DNA from: Larus michahellis | Taxonomy: Eukaryota; Chordata; Aves; Charadriiformes; Laridae | Length of the DNA stretch: 64,000 nt | Direction of reading: 5' to 3' | Assembly: GCF_964199755.1 (NCBI RefSeq) | Contig: NC_133910.1 | Coordinates: 13,958,711-14,022,710, forward strand | Part shown: one piece after another, positions 29,187 to 42,060 of the stretch | Position numbering within the stretch: position 1 is the first letter of the stretch | Layout of the letters: every line of letters begins with the position of its first letter | Position numbers and translations under genes: made by a program | The notes under the pieces: model-generated | Databases searched by the model: none | What the model was told of the DNA's origin: nothing | Seen by the model: the letters and a program-made list of their open reading frames with translations, nothing else

Positions 29187-31340
29187 CTAGGGACCAAAGA
29201 GGAGGAGAAAGCTCATTCCCATTACGCACATCAAAGCAGTCATACCTAGAAATGTGTTATAAAACTGAGAAAGCAAACTGTTGCATTGCTTCTACTCGAG
29301 CCACAGTACTATGAGCTCCACGAGCTCTGTAACTAGCTCTCAGCTGAAAACAATCAACGCTTACACAGGAAATGCATGGTTTCAGGAGAAAATACATGCA
29401 CTTCGCTGAAACAATATGGAAGGAATGACTGCAAAATAGCACGAGCTTGGCATGCTGTTGCTTGAAATGTCTTTTTTCAAAAGGCTGGTCAGTAAAGACT
29501 GTAGGACATTTCCCGGAGACTAGGGGTTTGTCAACCTCCGTGTCTTGATTCCGTTATTAGTGTCTGGTTTTTATGACATTTTCACCTCCCTGAGTTCTCC
29601 CTGAAGTGTCACTAGCAAACCGGTGGCTTCCCTGCTTTTGGCCTAAGCTTCTGCAGAATATTTTGCATGAAGTTCGGCAGCTGGTCTGCTCCATTCTTGT
29701 GATGGGCACCAATCAATAACACAGAAGTAAAATCATTACCACTGAATGAAAACCTGCCATGAGGCATGTAATCCATATTTGTTACCTTTTTTAACACTTT
29801 TACAGAAGATCCATTTTAAGCCTAAAAGCCTGCTAAAGATAACAGAGAAGTGACTCCCTACCACCAGAGCTTCGTATTTCCAGTTTCCACACCCAAGCCG
29901 TCTTCTGCTAGGCAAGGTGACAAAAGCTAGAAATTTAATTTTTAAAAAAGTGATGCTGATAACACCTGAAGGAGAAGGAGAAATCTTTGTATTGAAGTGC
30001 AACACCCTATGCTGGATGCAGCACACAGAAGATGGAAGAGCTCCATTTCTCACAAAGGACCAAGCTCTGGCAAGGGTCAACCACGCGGGAAGAGCAGAAC
30101 CATGTTAGTCACCCAGATTTCTGCCCAGTCCATTCACTGTGAATTCAGTGTGATGTCCTACTGTACGCATTACGTGCCAATACCTATGAACAAACTTCCC
30201 AAATGCTTCTGACTCACTGGATACGCTCTCAGCAGCCTGTGCATGTGCAGTGGCCATCTGTCTGGGATTTCGGGAGGCCGGGAAGTTGATGGGGCTGCCA
30301 GGCATCCAAAAATCCCAGACTTAGAGTCAAATTCTGCTTCTTCCACCTAGACAGAATTTTTGGATGGAAAAAGAAAATGTATCTGTGAAGCTCCAGCAAT
30401 AAGCAAATATGCCCAAGAGAAAAGGGAGATGCATTTGCCAGAGAAAAAAAACATTTGAAGGGAGGGACAAAGCCACCCTCAAACTTGAGTAAAGCCTTTG
30501 GACTGGAGACTGGCAATTCCCATATGGATGCTCCTCCTTTGCAGGCTCCTCCTTTGTTCACTATATAAACCCAAAGCGAGAATGAGAGGCATTGGAGAAG
30601 ACCAAATATTTTGAAGCATATGACAGCACAGGCACTGCATAGAGCAAAAGGTGAGTGAAAAGAGCAGCCATATCATCTAAGTCAGTCAGTGACAGATGAA
30701 AATGCCTCATCTCCTCAGCATCCTGCTTGTCCAAATCCCTACTTAACTTTATGAGGATGAGCCGCATGCTATGTATGGTAACCGTTATGGTCAGAATTGG
30801 CAAAACCTGCCAATCTGTGTATATCATGGACTTATTTGAAAGAGCTGCAGAAAGGTGAAATGCTCAGCTCCGGCACACTGAGCTGCGTAACCCAGGAAGG
30901 GGAAAACAAACACAGACCTGAACAACCCCACAGAGCAGTCACAGGCAGGTTAGACTACTGCAAGGTACAGGGTGGCTGTTGGCTTTCAAGCTGCGGCCTT
31001 TGTAACAGAATGATCCCCCCTGTAAGGTTTCTGGGAAGTGAATGCATTCGGCATCCCAAAGAGGCAGCTACGCTGTAGAAACCCACCTTTCCAGTGCTGG
31101 GAAATCGTAAGCCCTGGTTAAAATGGCATTTCCTCTGGTGGTAATAGCACCTGGGCTTGGGGGAGTGGGGGAAGATGCACAGTGGCCAACCTGTCTGTAA
31201 GCCACTTGGGCTAGAACCACGCCATTAACTACTCTGGTGACAACACATACACCTTTGGATGCTCAAGGGCATTCAGAAGGGAGGGGTTTACACGCTGGGC
31301 TGGAGAAGCCTACTTTCTCCTCACTCCTGTTTCTCTTTTG

Positions 31341-31520
31341 AGGGTGGCAGAGCACTGGCACAGGCTGCCCAGAGAGATGGTGGAGTCTTCAGCTCTGGAG
31401 ACATTCAAAACCCACCTGGACGTGTTCCTGTGCCACCTGCTCTGGGTGACCCTGCTCTGGCAGGGGGGTTGGACTAGATGGTCTCCAGAGGTCCCTTCCA
31501 ACCCTATGATTCTATGATTT
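31341..31520 (+). mobile_element. CR1 LINE 3' tail in ABL1 intron 3
   Basis: This is a clear avian CR1 3' end: gcacaggctgcccagagaga, gacattcaaaacccacctgg, tgctctggcaggggggttgg and ctccagaggtcccttccaac. It finishes with the hallmark tandem atgattctatgatt. It is in + orientation, so antisense to ABL1. The 5' truncation is typical of the family. The copy is little diverged and has kept its end repeat, suggesting a relatively recent insertion. Confidence 0.95.
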
Positions 31521-32098
31521 TGCTACAGTTGTTGATAAAAAAACTCCTATGGAAACTTTATCTCCAGAAAATGAAGGCATCCTTCTGGGGAGCATGTTCT
31601 CAACCCTCTACCAAAATGAGTCCAATATTCTTTTGATAAAGTAACTGGTCCAAATCTCATTTCAACACTATAATTAAAAAAACAAACAAACAAACAAAAT
31701 CTCAAAAAACACACCTTTCATGGTCAAAGAGGTGAAATCACCTTAAAAACAGACATTCTGAGAACAGAAAAGTGACAACATAAGAGAGGCTTTTGCAGCT
31801 GCATGGCTTGGACCACCAAGCATTAGCCAGCACAACCACAATTTAAAACAAGTGATACCTGTTTGGGAACAACTGGTAGTACTAGCAGTGGTACGAGCAG
31901 TTCCCATGTTACACTGAGGACTAAAATAGAAAAGTATGGATGCAGAAAGCTATGCTGAAGTCCAGGATCACTTGGAAGCATTAGAGAAGTATGGAGAAGG
32001 AAGCCGCCTGTGCTTTTATGATGGCTTATATCTCATAGTCTCAAATCTCATGGAAATGAGAGATATCTGTATTTTGTGTGACAGATTATATGATCTTG

Positions 32099-32178
32099 TT
32101 ACAGATGGAGAAAGAAGTTCAATAAATGGCCAAAGGTTTCACAGCAAACCTGTGGCAGGATGGGGAACAGACTCAAGA
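32099..32178 (-). repeat. Possible MIR-like remnant
   Basis: The text 'ttacagatggagaaag', then ggccaaaggtttcacagc and gtggcaggatggggaa, matches in order the reverse-complement MIR core (acagatgaggaaac, cccaaggtcacacagc, gtggcagagc). An 81-codon + strand open frame that covers it (31936-32181) is probably fortuitous. Confidence 0.45.
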
Positions 32179-34419
32179 TAACCCCGTCCAGGCCACAGGA
32201 CAACACTCTGTACCTTAACACACATGAAGTTTGTCATTTACACGGAAAAAAAAAAGCCAACACCTCCACCCACTAAACGTGCTCGTTCTGTAGGCAGAGT
32301 TTTTCTAACCTCTCAGTGATTACATCTCAACACTGACTTCTGAAGGCCTTGCTTCCCATCAGCACTACTGGAAATCAGAGTTATGCTGTGTTTAAATCTT
32401 CATCTGGAATGTGAAGCATGTATCCCAAGAAGATGAAGCAAGGAGCAGCTATGCACGGCATGCTGCCGACGCAGCCCAGCCAGTCACATACACGCTCTGA
32501 CTATTCACAGCAGCCTGCCGTCTCCACTGACCCTGACTACCAAGCCTTAACTCAAGCTGCTTGCCGCATAATTTCCCCCAGGAAAACCGCCTGGTGCTGC
32601 TAACTGTGCTCATACAGAGGTAACAGACAGTGTTCTGCACGTGAGGCTGCAGAGGGACTCAGAGAGTTTGCTTCCCAGCTACATTGTTGACAGATTATTT
32701 GGGCAATTTTTGTATATTGTCAGTCAAACTGGAACGCTGGACCTGTTCCAAGGGGCTCTGCTTGTACAAGTTAGCCACACATCTGCAGCTTGTGTGGCCA
32801 AGAGACCACATGTCTTTTTCCTGGCTAGTATGTTTTATAAGGGTGGTTAAACTGGCCCACGCTAACCTCCAGCAGATCCTTACCCTGATGAGATTCCCCA
32901 CTCAGCAGACAAAACTGAACATCCACACAAAAAAATCCATAAGGATCCATGATAAAGGAGCAAGTCTGCATCCAGTTCAGCCACTGGAGGCTCCAAGAGA
33001 CTCAAGCAGGACATGTCCTTAATGCTGAGGACAGCAGGATTTGAAGAACTGGCTGGACAGCACTGTCTGTTCAGTTGGGTTACTCAATAGGAGGCTTTGC
33101 CTCAAGTACTATCAAGTCAGGAAAACCTCTGGACCACGGAAGCGGTTTACTAGATGAGCAGCTGCATTGCGCCAGCCAAATCAAGAAAGGTCACTTTTAA
33201 TGCCTTCCTTAAAAACAAAAAAAAAAAACCAAAAAAACCCAAACAACAAAACGTTAAAAGGTGGTCCAGAAGAATATGACCTATTAAACTCAGAAATCAA
33301 GAAAAAATTCCCTGAGGATTTTTTTTTTTTTTTAAAGTTGTTGAACCCCAAAGCATTCCGTATGAATGGTGCAAAAATTAAGACATGCACAGCACCAATC
33401 TCTTTCTAGTCCTTTTCAATTCTTCCCCTGGGAAAGAGCCTGGGTAAGGCTGTGCGATGCACGGCACACCTCCACACCGAGCAGTGGTTCTTCCACACGG
33501 TTCTCCAATACCTCTTTCTCCCGATAGCGTGTTCTTTCAGTCACAGGATATGATGCCACCAAAGCCAATCATCCTTACTACAGCACTTGCAGATATTAAA
33601 CTCCCTGGACAGGCTGGCTAACGATACAGCAGGCTGGGAAGGCCCCAGGTGCTATGGGAGTTGAAGGCAAGAGCTTTCCTTCGCTCTGCTGCAAAACAGG
33701 TAATAGAGTGCGACACGAGCGGCTCAGAGCAGGGGACCTGCTCCCGCCGTCTCCATTTCGCAGAGAAAAGCGGGGATATTAGCTGTTTTTCCTTGGAGCT
33801 CCTCAGCTTTGACAGGTGGGGACAGGGTGCTGAAGAGCACAGCATCCCCCAGCCCAGCAGCAGAAGCAGCAGAGCAGCACGTCTGCCGCTAAACTGTCGC
33901 AATTCACTGCCCGGCTCAATAACACAAATCAAAACCAATGGGGTTTAACACGCCAGGCTGCAAACTGCCGCACCTGATGCATGGACATGGCAAACAGCTC
34001 CTTGCGCTGGGATGCTGGCCCTCGGCGCGGCAATGGGGAAGACTGTGGCTACCTCTTGGCTCACCCCTTCCTAAAGGGCCGAAGCCCAGGAGCCACAGCT
34101 CTCAGTCACTGCTGCTTCTCGATTCTGTATTTCCAACCCCCATCAGCCACAGATCTGCTTCAGTGAATTCTGCTGACCTGCACCTTTTCTCAAAGACACT
34201 GATGCAAGCAACTTTGTGGAAAATGAATAGTTAACCTGACTAATACAGACCTGAACGCGTTACTGTAGCTCTGCAGAACTGTTTTTGGGATAAAAACAGC
34301 TCTGCTGGGATGAAAGCCTCCATATGCCAAACCCTTTTACAGCTAAAATGGAGAACATGTGCTAGCACATCATGGACACATGCTTATTTACACTCACTGA
34401 AGGAGGCCTGTGTTCAAAA

Positions 34420-34435
34420 TGTTCACATGTGAACA
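34420..34435. repeat. Perfect 16-bp palindrome
   Basis: TGTTCACATGTGAACA equals its own reverse complement. It lies within ABL1 intron 3, next to a shorter tgttcaaaatgttca run. Function unknown. Confidence 0.9.
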
Positions 34436-35705
34436 CTGCTCATCTGCCAGCATCAATGTGAATTGAAGGAATATCAACTACAGAGACAGGAGGAGGAATA
34501 ATATTCCAGATTGCCATGGAGTCCTCCAAGTATGCTGCACGTCAGCATTTCCCAGTGCCGATTTTGACCACCGAGTGTGTCTACACAGGAGGAAAAAGGA
34601 AGAATCAAAATACTGTAACTTGGAAATACATTGCCTTAAATAACAAGGCCAGAACTGTCTCAATTACAACGTCCTTCTTAAAGCAGACAAAAAGCATTTC
34701 ACCATTGAGTAAAACCTGTTTATCTTATTAAAGGTTTTAGAGTGATGAGTCTGATAAACAGGAAACACTATAAACTGGTTCCCTGTGTTTTCTTACTGGA
34801 GATTTTGCTGTCAACATTGCTGTAAGAAGAATAAAGCTCTCACAGGACAAAAGAAAACTGGCCATGGTGGGCCACTACTACACTTGGGGTTTTTTATTTT
34901 TTCTTTTGAAGTATTTTAATGGCACAGAATCTGCCATCTACTAGATGCTGGCAAGAAGAGCTTCAGCAGCCATGCTCCAGACTCACACTTCAACTTCTGC
35001 ACAGGATCTAAAGAGACACCACTTAAAATAGAACCCTTAAAAACAAGATTTTCCAAAAACCAATGCCAGTAGAAATGTTTCCATGAAATTCAAAGAAAAA
35101 TCTGTGGAAAACTACACTTTTATGCTAACATCTCTCTGCAGCATCCACAAAGCACGGCATTGCAACACTGCTACAGCACATAACGATCTAGGGAAAAAAA
35201 ATAACGAAGGAACTAGAGACTGGGCCCATATAAAAGTGAAAGTGCCTACCCGTCTCCAATGATCACGCTGAAATACTGTAGAGAAATCAAAAGGGTAGTT
35301 AAAAATACTGCAGAATAGCTCAAAAGGCATTTCTGTCCCTAATACTTACAGGATTATTAGCAACCGGCACTGAGTTTTCTGATTTGGCAGTCGAAGAGAT
35401 TAGCTTTTGGACATAGGGGACAAGAATTCATCCTCAGAATGTCTTATTAATGGTATCTATTACATTCAGCTCTGACATAACTCTACTGCCTCCTACCTTT
35501 AAGTCTTTCACAACTGAGCTGTATTACACTTCACCAGAAGTTTGCTAAAGGAGTAAAGCTGTTTTGTCAGAGCTGTGACAGTCACAGTTTATTGTTACTA
35601 CAGGTGATGAACATTGTGATCAGGGTTCAGAACTGCTCCATTCAATTGCTACTACTTGACCTCGTACAGCCAGCGGACAAAGTACACCGGTAAGGTTTTC
35701 TCTCA

Positions 35706-36775
<1,070 letters not shown>

Positions 36776-36949
36776 CTTTAGTTATGCTGAGAGTGTTGTC
36801 ACCGCTCGCCACGAAATCATACAGTGCAACAAACAGATGGGGGTCATTTTCACTAGGACACGACAGGAGGTTTTCCTTGGAGTTCCAGCGAGCTGCTTCA
36901 CTCAGACCCTGGGGCTCAAAGTCCGACACTACCGGCCGCTGTAGGGCTT
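36776..36949 (-). CDS. ABL1: ABL1 exon 2: first common exon, SH3 start
   Basis: A 174-bp exon with residues 27-84. It starts [20 protein letters not shown] (the N-terminal cap segment shared by 1a and 1b forms), then [20 protein letters not shown], and [18 protein letters not shown], the first half of SH3 with the ALYDF motif. The acceptor cctcctccag is the junction joined by either first exon. In human leukaemia this is also the exon to which BCR becomes fused. Donor gtaagg. Confidence 0.98.
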
Positions 36950-39900
36950 CTGGAGGAGGACAAGAGAGAGAGAGGAAAAAATCAGGTTCATTTTTGCCGA
37001 TAAAAGCCATCTAGTTAACCCACGCACTCTGATTTTCTAATTTGCATTGTTTCTTGACATGTGCGCTCCTCATGCGCCAGAGGACAGATACGGACAGCTC
37101 TTCGATGCAGATCTCCTGCCACATAGGCAGGACACCCTAGTCCCAGAGCTGTCCCCCAGCTCCTGCCTCCCATGGCACGCAGTCCCCTCTCCCTCCCTCC
37201 AGCCAATGCTGCTCACGTAGGCTGTTTGCGGCTGGTAGATCCTTTGGCTCATGTCTAACTGCTGGAATGGTTAGATTTGAAAACAAACCCAAGACTTTTA
37301 AAAAGTAAATCCCTTAATTATCCTATAAATGAAATCACCAGAATGGGCAGCAGAGAGAGCCAGGCAGGGCGAGATCTATAAGACATGGTATTTAAGAATG
37401 AGATATGTACTTCCGTTATTTGCAGTATTTTTAATCATTTCTCTTCTTACTTGAGCAGAAGGCTGTACCTTTTTTGTTACCCTCTCTCCTGCCTGTCACT
37501 CTTGAAACCAGAGTACAGCAGAGAGCGTACTTGGCACAATGAGCTTTCTACATTTTTAGCAGCCTCGAGACACCTCCAGAAAAAGAAATTCCTAAAAACT
37601 GAGTTTCACGGGTGAGTAAAAACCAACTGCCAAAGTCCTCCGCACACTGCAGCATGTTAGGTGTGCAATATTCAGTCAGCATCAGGCAAGCCCAAGTACA
37701 TCAGGGAATTTTATTGCAGTCGCTCCTGCAAACCCTCCCCTCTGGATGATGATTCGAGAGTTTGGGAGAGCGATGCTCTGGGTACCTGCGTCCCCTCCCT
37801 CCAACGTGCCACCCCCGGCTGCGCCAGCAGCCCCGCGAGTGACTGTGCTGGCACAAACCCAGGACAATAAGTTGTGAAAATCTTGGTTTTTGAAGGGTTG
37901 TTTTCCATCTGGATGAGTTTGTTGAGCGAGGTCATGGCACTGCACAAAACCATCACGTCAGCGATGGTATGAGGACAGGAAATGGCGTTATCGCACCCTT
38001 GCACCACGGAACTGCTCTTCGTTACTCAGCATCAGCTCCCGCCTGCTGCCCCCCCTCGCTGCTGAATCCCTCTCCTGCACAGGCGAACGCAGCAGGGCTT
38101 TGGAGGGAGAAATCCCAGGCCAAGTGTTTTGTACATTATCATGTCAGCTGGGAGCGCAGTTCTCTCTCTACACTTGCAATACTCACTAGCAAGGGGCTGC
38201 CATGCAGATGCAATCACACCAAAATACGCTTTTAACCCTATTGCTTGTTTGGTCTGGAAATCCAGCATAAGCTGCACCAGTAAACCGGTGAAGAACTGAC
38301 ATGATTGACACCAAAAAATGTATAGAAGTCAAGCGTGGACTGGGACAGGTCCAAAATACATTTCCCAATGGGGAAATGCTTAAAAAAAAGCCCAAAAGCC
38401 CATCCCTACAAACAGTAACAAATCCTATTATTTTCTGAGCTTTGGTGGTGAATGTGGCACTATTCACCCACAGACTATCTGGCGTCCTCGATATGTTGGT
38501 CAGATCACCACTGGTAAAGGCTCTCTGGGCACTTATTTATGAATACCACTACTACTGTATTCTTTGGAAAAGGCAAGATCGTCTATGCGGGCAAAGAGCA
38601 AAAGAGCAAACATACACACTGCTGGGCCTGTTTTCCTAGCCAAACCGTATCTGCAGGGAGATATATTTTTATAGTGAATCGGAGAAGTCAAATAGTTCTG
38701 CTTTCAAAATGATTCCACTAGACATACCACAGTCAGAAAAGGTGGTGGGGTGTTGGGTGGTTTTTAAGCATGTGGCCATCCTTGCTTCCCCCTCCTGTTT
38801 CCTGCAGGAGAATACATTTTAATAGCCTGGGTTTGCTTCAAGAGGGACAATGAGAAAATAAACAGAAAATCCACTTTCAGAAAATTAAGCTATAATCATT
38901 TTACCATGAAAACGCTTTGATCCTGTCAAGCCCATTAAGCTCCCTTATCAAACACAGGGCGCTGCAGTGACTGGAGATACTCCAAGGAGTTACACCATCA
39001 GTAAACACCTGAAACAGACAGACAGACAGCAGAGAGCTGCAAGTAGCAGATGCACAACCTCGGCGAGGAGCGACGCCGGGATGCTCTCCCGCAAAGATGG
39101 TACAAACCAGTACATGCTGCACGGGGGACGGACCATAACCTCCATTAGGAAGGAAAATGCCTCCCCCACAGGGGACTGATTCAACAGGAAGGCAGGAAAT
39201 CCAAGGCAGGCTCCCCTCCAACTCCTGCGCAGCCCAGCGAAGGGACGGCTCATGCACGGCCACGGATGGGGAGGCGGGAGGAAAGCCAAGCACTCCGCAA
39301 GAATCCCTCCCTCGTGCCCGGGCTGTGGCGATGCTGGGACTGACTCATTGCGCACGGATGCCAAGGTATGCGCTTCGATTCAGACCATGAGACAACTCTG
39401 TGTCAATCACCAAAAACACCCACAAGCTGCGGTGTGAAAGTCAAGGAAGGCTGGTTGTGCTTGATTACATTCCTGCGAACACCGACTCAGTGATAACTGA
39501 CTGCAAACCCAAGGACCGGCAAGAGCAAGGGCTGATAAGTAAATGTATGAGAATTTGCTAAGCTGGAAAACTACACAAGTTCCCCAGTGAATACACAGGA
39601 TGCTACGCACAGATGGGCTTGTATCCTCTGTATCCCCCAAGACGACTCTCCCCTGCTCAGCCCTGGCACCCCGATGGAGCTGCACGCTGCGCGTGAAAGC
39701 TGCCGAGCAGGAGAGCACGACGGGGAGATGTACGACCCAACTTTGGGTTGGCGTTTCCAGAAGGTAGGAACCCCACATTAAGAACTGGGGTGGGGAAAGG
39801 CAGTGACCAAATGAAGCTTGAAGGGCAGCGAGAAAGGGAGGATGGGGCCCTGAGTCAACACAGGGAAGAGCGTAAAGGAAAGAGCAGAGTTGTGGTGACC

Positions 39901-41959
39901 CGAGTGTAGCAGAAGCTTGATAGACCATGACAAAACACACTTTTAAAGGTCTGGGCCCCAAGAGGAGGCTGTCAGCAGACTCAGGACACAAAACACTGAA
40001 GCGAGAGAAGCAGACAGGACATGTCCATCTGGGAGCCATGTACAGCTGGCTGTCAGCAGCATTTATCCCTCCAAGGTACTCTCTAGTAAATTTGCCCAGA
40101 CATTACAGTCCTTCAGAGCAGGAGTTAGACATTGCTGTTCATATGTGTAGAAGGTCTTTTTCAACACACTACAGCTTCTTCACCTCCTACTGCTGGTTTT
40201 AACGACAATTTTACAGCACTGCTGAGCTCTTCAGATTCCTCCTAATAAATCAGCCTGGCTGCTATACCTACAGGAGGGTACCTTGGCACGGCGATGGGGC
40301 AGGAAGCGAGCGTAATTCAACCTGTTATCTCTGTGCTGCGATTCCTTCCACGCATCCACTTTGTCTTCTGCTGCGTCCTAGCAAGACTGTAATTTATTAC
40401 TTTGATCACAGCATGCTCCAGATGACACCTGGATTCCTGGGCGGAGTCCCAAGGCAATGCTGTAATTCAGTTCTCCAGTAACACCAACTAAATGACGACT
40501 CTCAAAGCAGAGCAGCCTTCAAAATAAGACAACAGTAGCTTTTATTTTGAGGCATTAGCCATAAGAACATCTTCACTTCCCCCTTAAATTAAGTTTTTAC
40601 CAGGAGATATTTATATTCGTACACCAAAGCATAACTATCTCCTGCTAATTACCATTTATACGAAGTCATGAATCATTGTTAGGGCCCGTGTAAGAAGTTC
40701 TCAGATAGGAACAACTGGTGTAGACCAACGCAAGCAAATTTCCTTAGTAATTTAAGGGAAGGTTTGGAAAACAGGCAGAAGCACAGAATTACACTCGGCT
40801 CCTCCACAGCTGACTGCGGGGCAGTCCCGAGGGAAGGAAGAGACCTCCTGTCTCCCTACAAAACAAACATCCTGTGGTATTACAAATTGTGCTGGCATTT
40901 TTTTCCACGAGGTTTCTAGAGCAAGGGAGTGCAGAGCACATCTAGTAATCTCTTTGGAGGTACAGCATATGCTACCGGAATCATCTTCTTTCCCTACATT
41001 CCCTCTACTCTCCTTTTCCCCTGGAAGAAATTATGATAAATGGCAGAATAGCTATGCAAGTTTAATATATCCAAATGTTCCCGACACTGAGCACATAGGA
41101 TGCAGCAGCTGCCTCTCTGTCCCAGTATTTCCTTAGTGGCCCTCACGGATTCCCTATGCCTGACGGAATACAGATTTAAAAAAAAATAATAAATAAAAAA
41201 ATCTCTAAAACATATCTTTCCAAAAAGAAGGAAGGTTTCATGTTTTATTTCAGACTCATCCCGTTAGTGAGATCACGCTCAGCCTCTCCTGTCACCCACT
41301 CCACAGCACAGGCCATACAACCTTCTGCAGCAAAGGCTATCGCTGTTGCTTGTGCTCTTGGCTGATATTTGCAAAGTCCACGTTCTTACAGCCGTCTTGA
41401 GGACAAACGATCACTTTTTAAATATTGTGTATTTTGATACAGAGATAAAGAATTGCAAAAATAGATCCAGCCTCTCTCAAATGGAGCTCCTCCCCCTGTG
41501 CTGGGGCAGTCTCCCCAGCTGTGCTACCCAATTTCCACCCCCAGCAAGGCAGGCTGCACCCTCGTCGCATGGCCACCAGGAACCTCTGGCACTCTAAATA
41601 CCGAAAACCAAGTCTGCTGAGCGCAAATGAGAGAACAAGGCCACCCACGGCTCCTGCTGCATTGCCCACGCACAAACTGCAGTGTTTTATCTTGTCTAAC
41701 ACTAAGCACCCCTGACAATGTGGCTTCTCCCACTCCTCCAAGAGATGATTCTGTCATCCTGGGGCTTTCATTATTGGTTTTTGTTTGGTTGGTTTTTGGA
41801 TTATTTTGGGTTTTTTTTTTTAAAGTTCACTCTTAGATTAGTCTGCAGGTTCCACTCGAGTTCATTCACTGAGTTTATTCCATTTATAAACCCTTAGTGA
41901 CATGGCAAATATCTTTCTCCAGCCAGCTAATCACAGTTGTAGATGTAGTGGATGTGTGG

Positions 41960-42060
41960 ATGTTGATGGAGTGGAATAGTGGGTATGGCAGAAATTTGGA
42001 TTTTATTCCTAAATCTGCTACTAAACTGCTGCCTGACCTTAGCTCATAACCTCTGGGAGA
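41960..42060 (+). repeat. MIR-like ancient SINE remnant
   Basis: The order 'gttgatggagtggaatagtg', 'ggattttattcctaaatctg', 'ctgctactaaactgctgcct' and 'gaccttagctcataacctct' follows the MIR consensus (agtggttaagag, ggttcaaatccc, tctgccacttac, gtgaccttgggc, acctct). It is diverged but collinear. Confidence 0.45.

Noticed and set aside
31936-32181. 81-codon + strand frame in ABL1 intron 3 that looks protein-like
   Set aside because: Its 3' half coincides with a MIR-like relic, it has no splice context, and I recognise no family.
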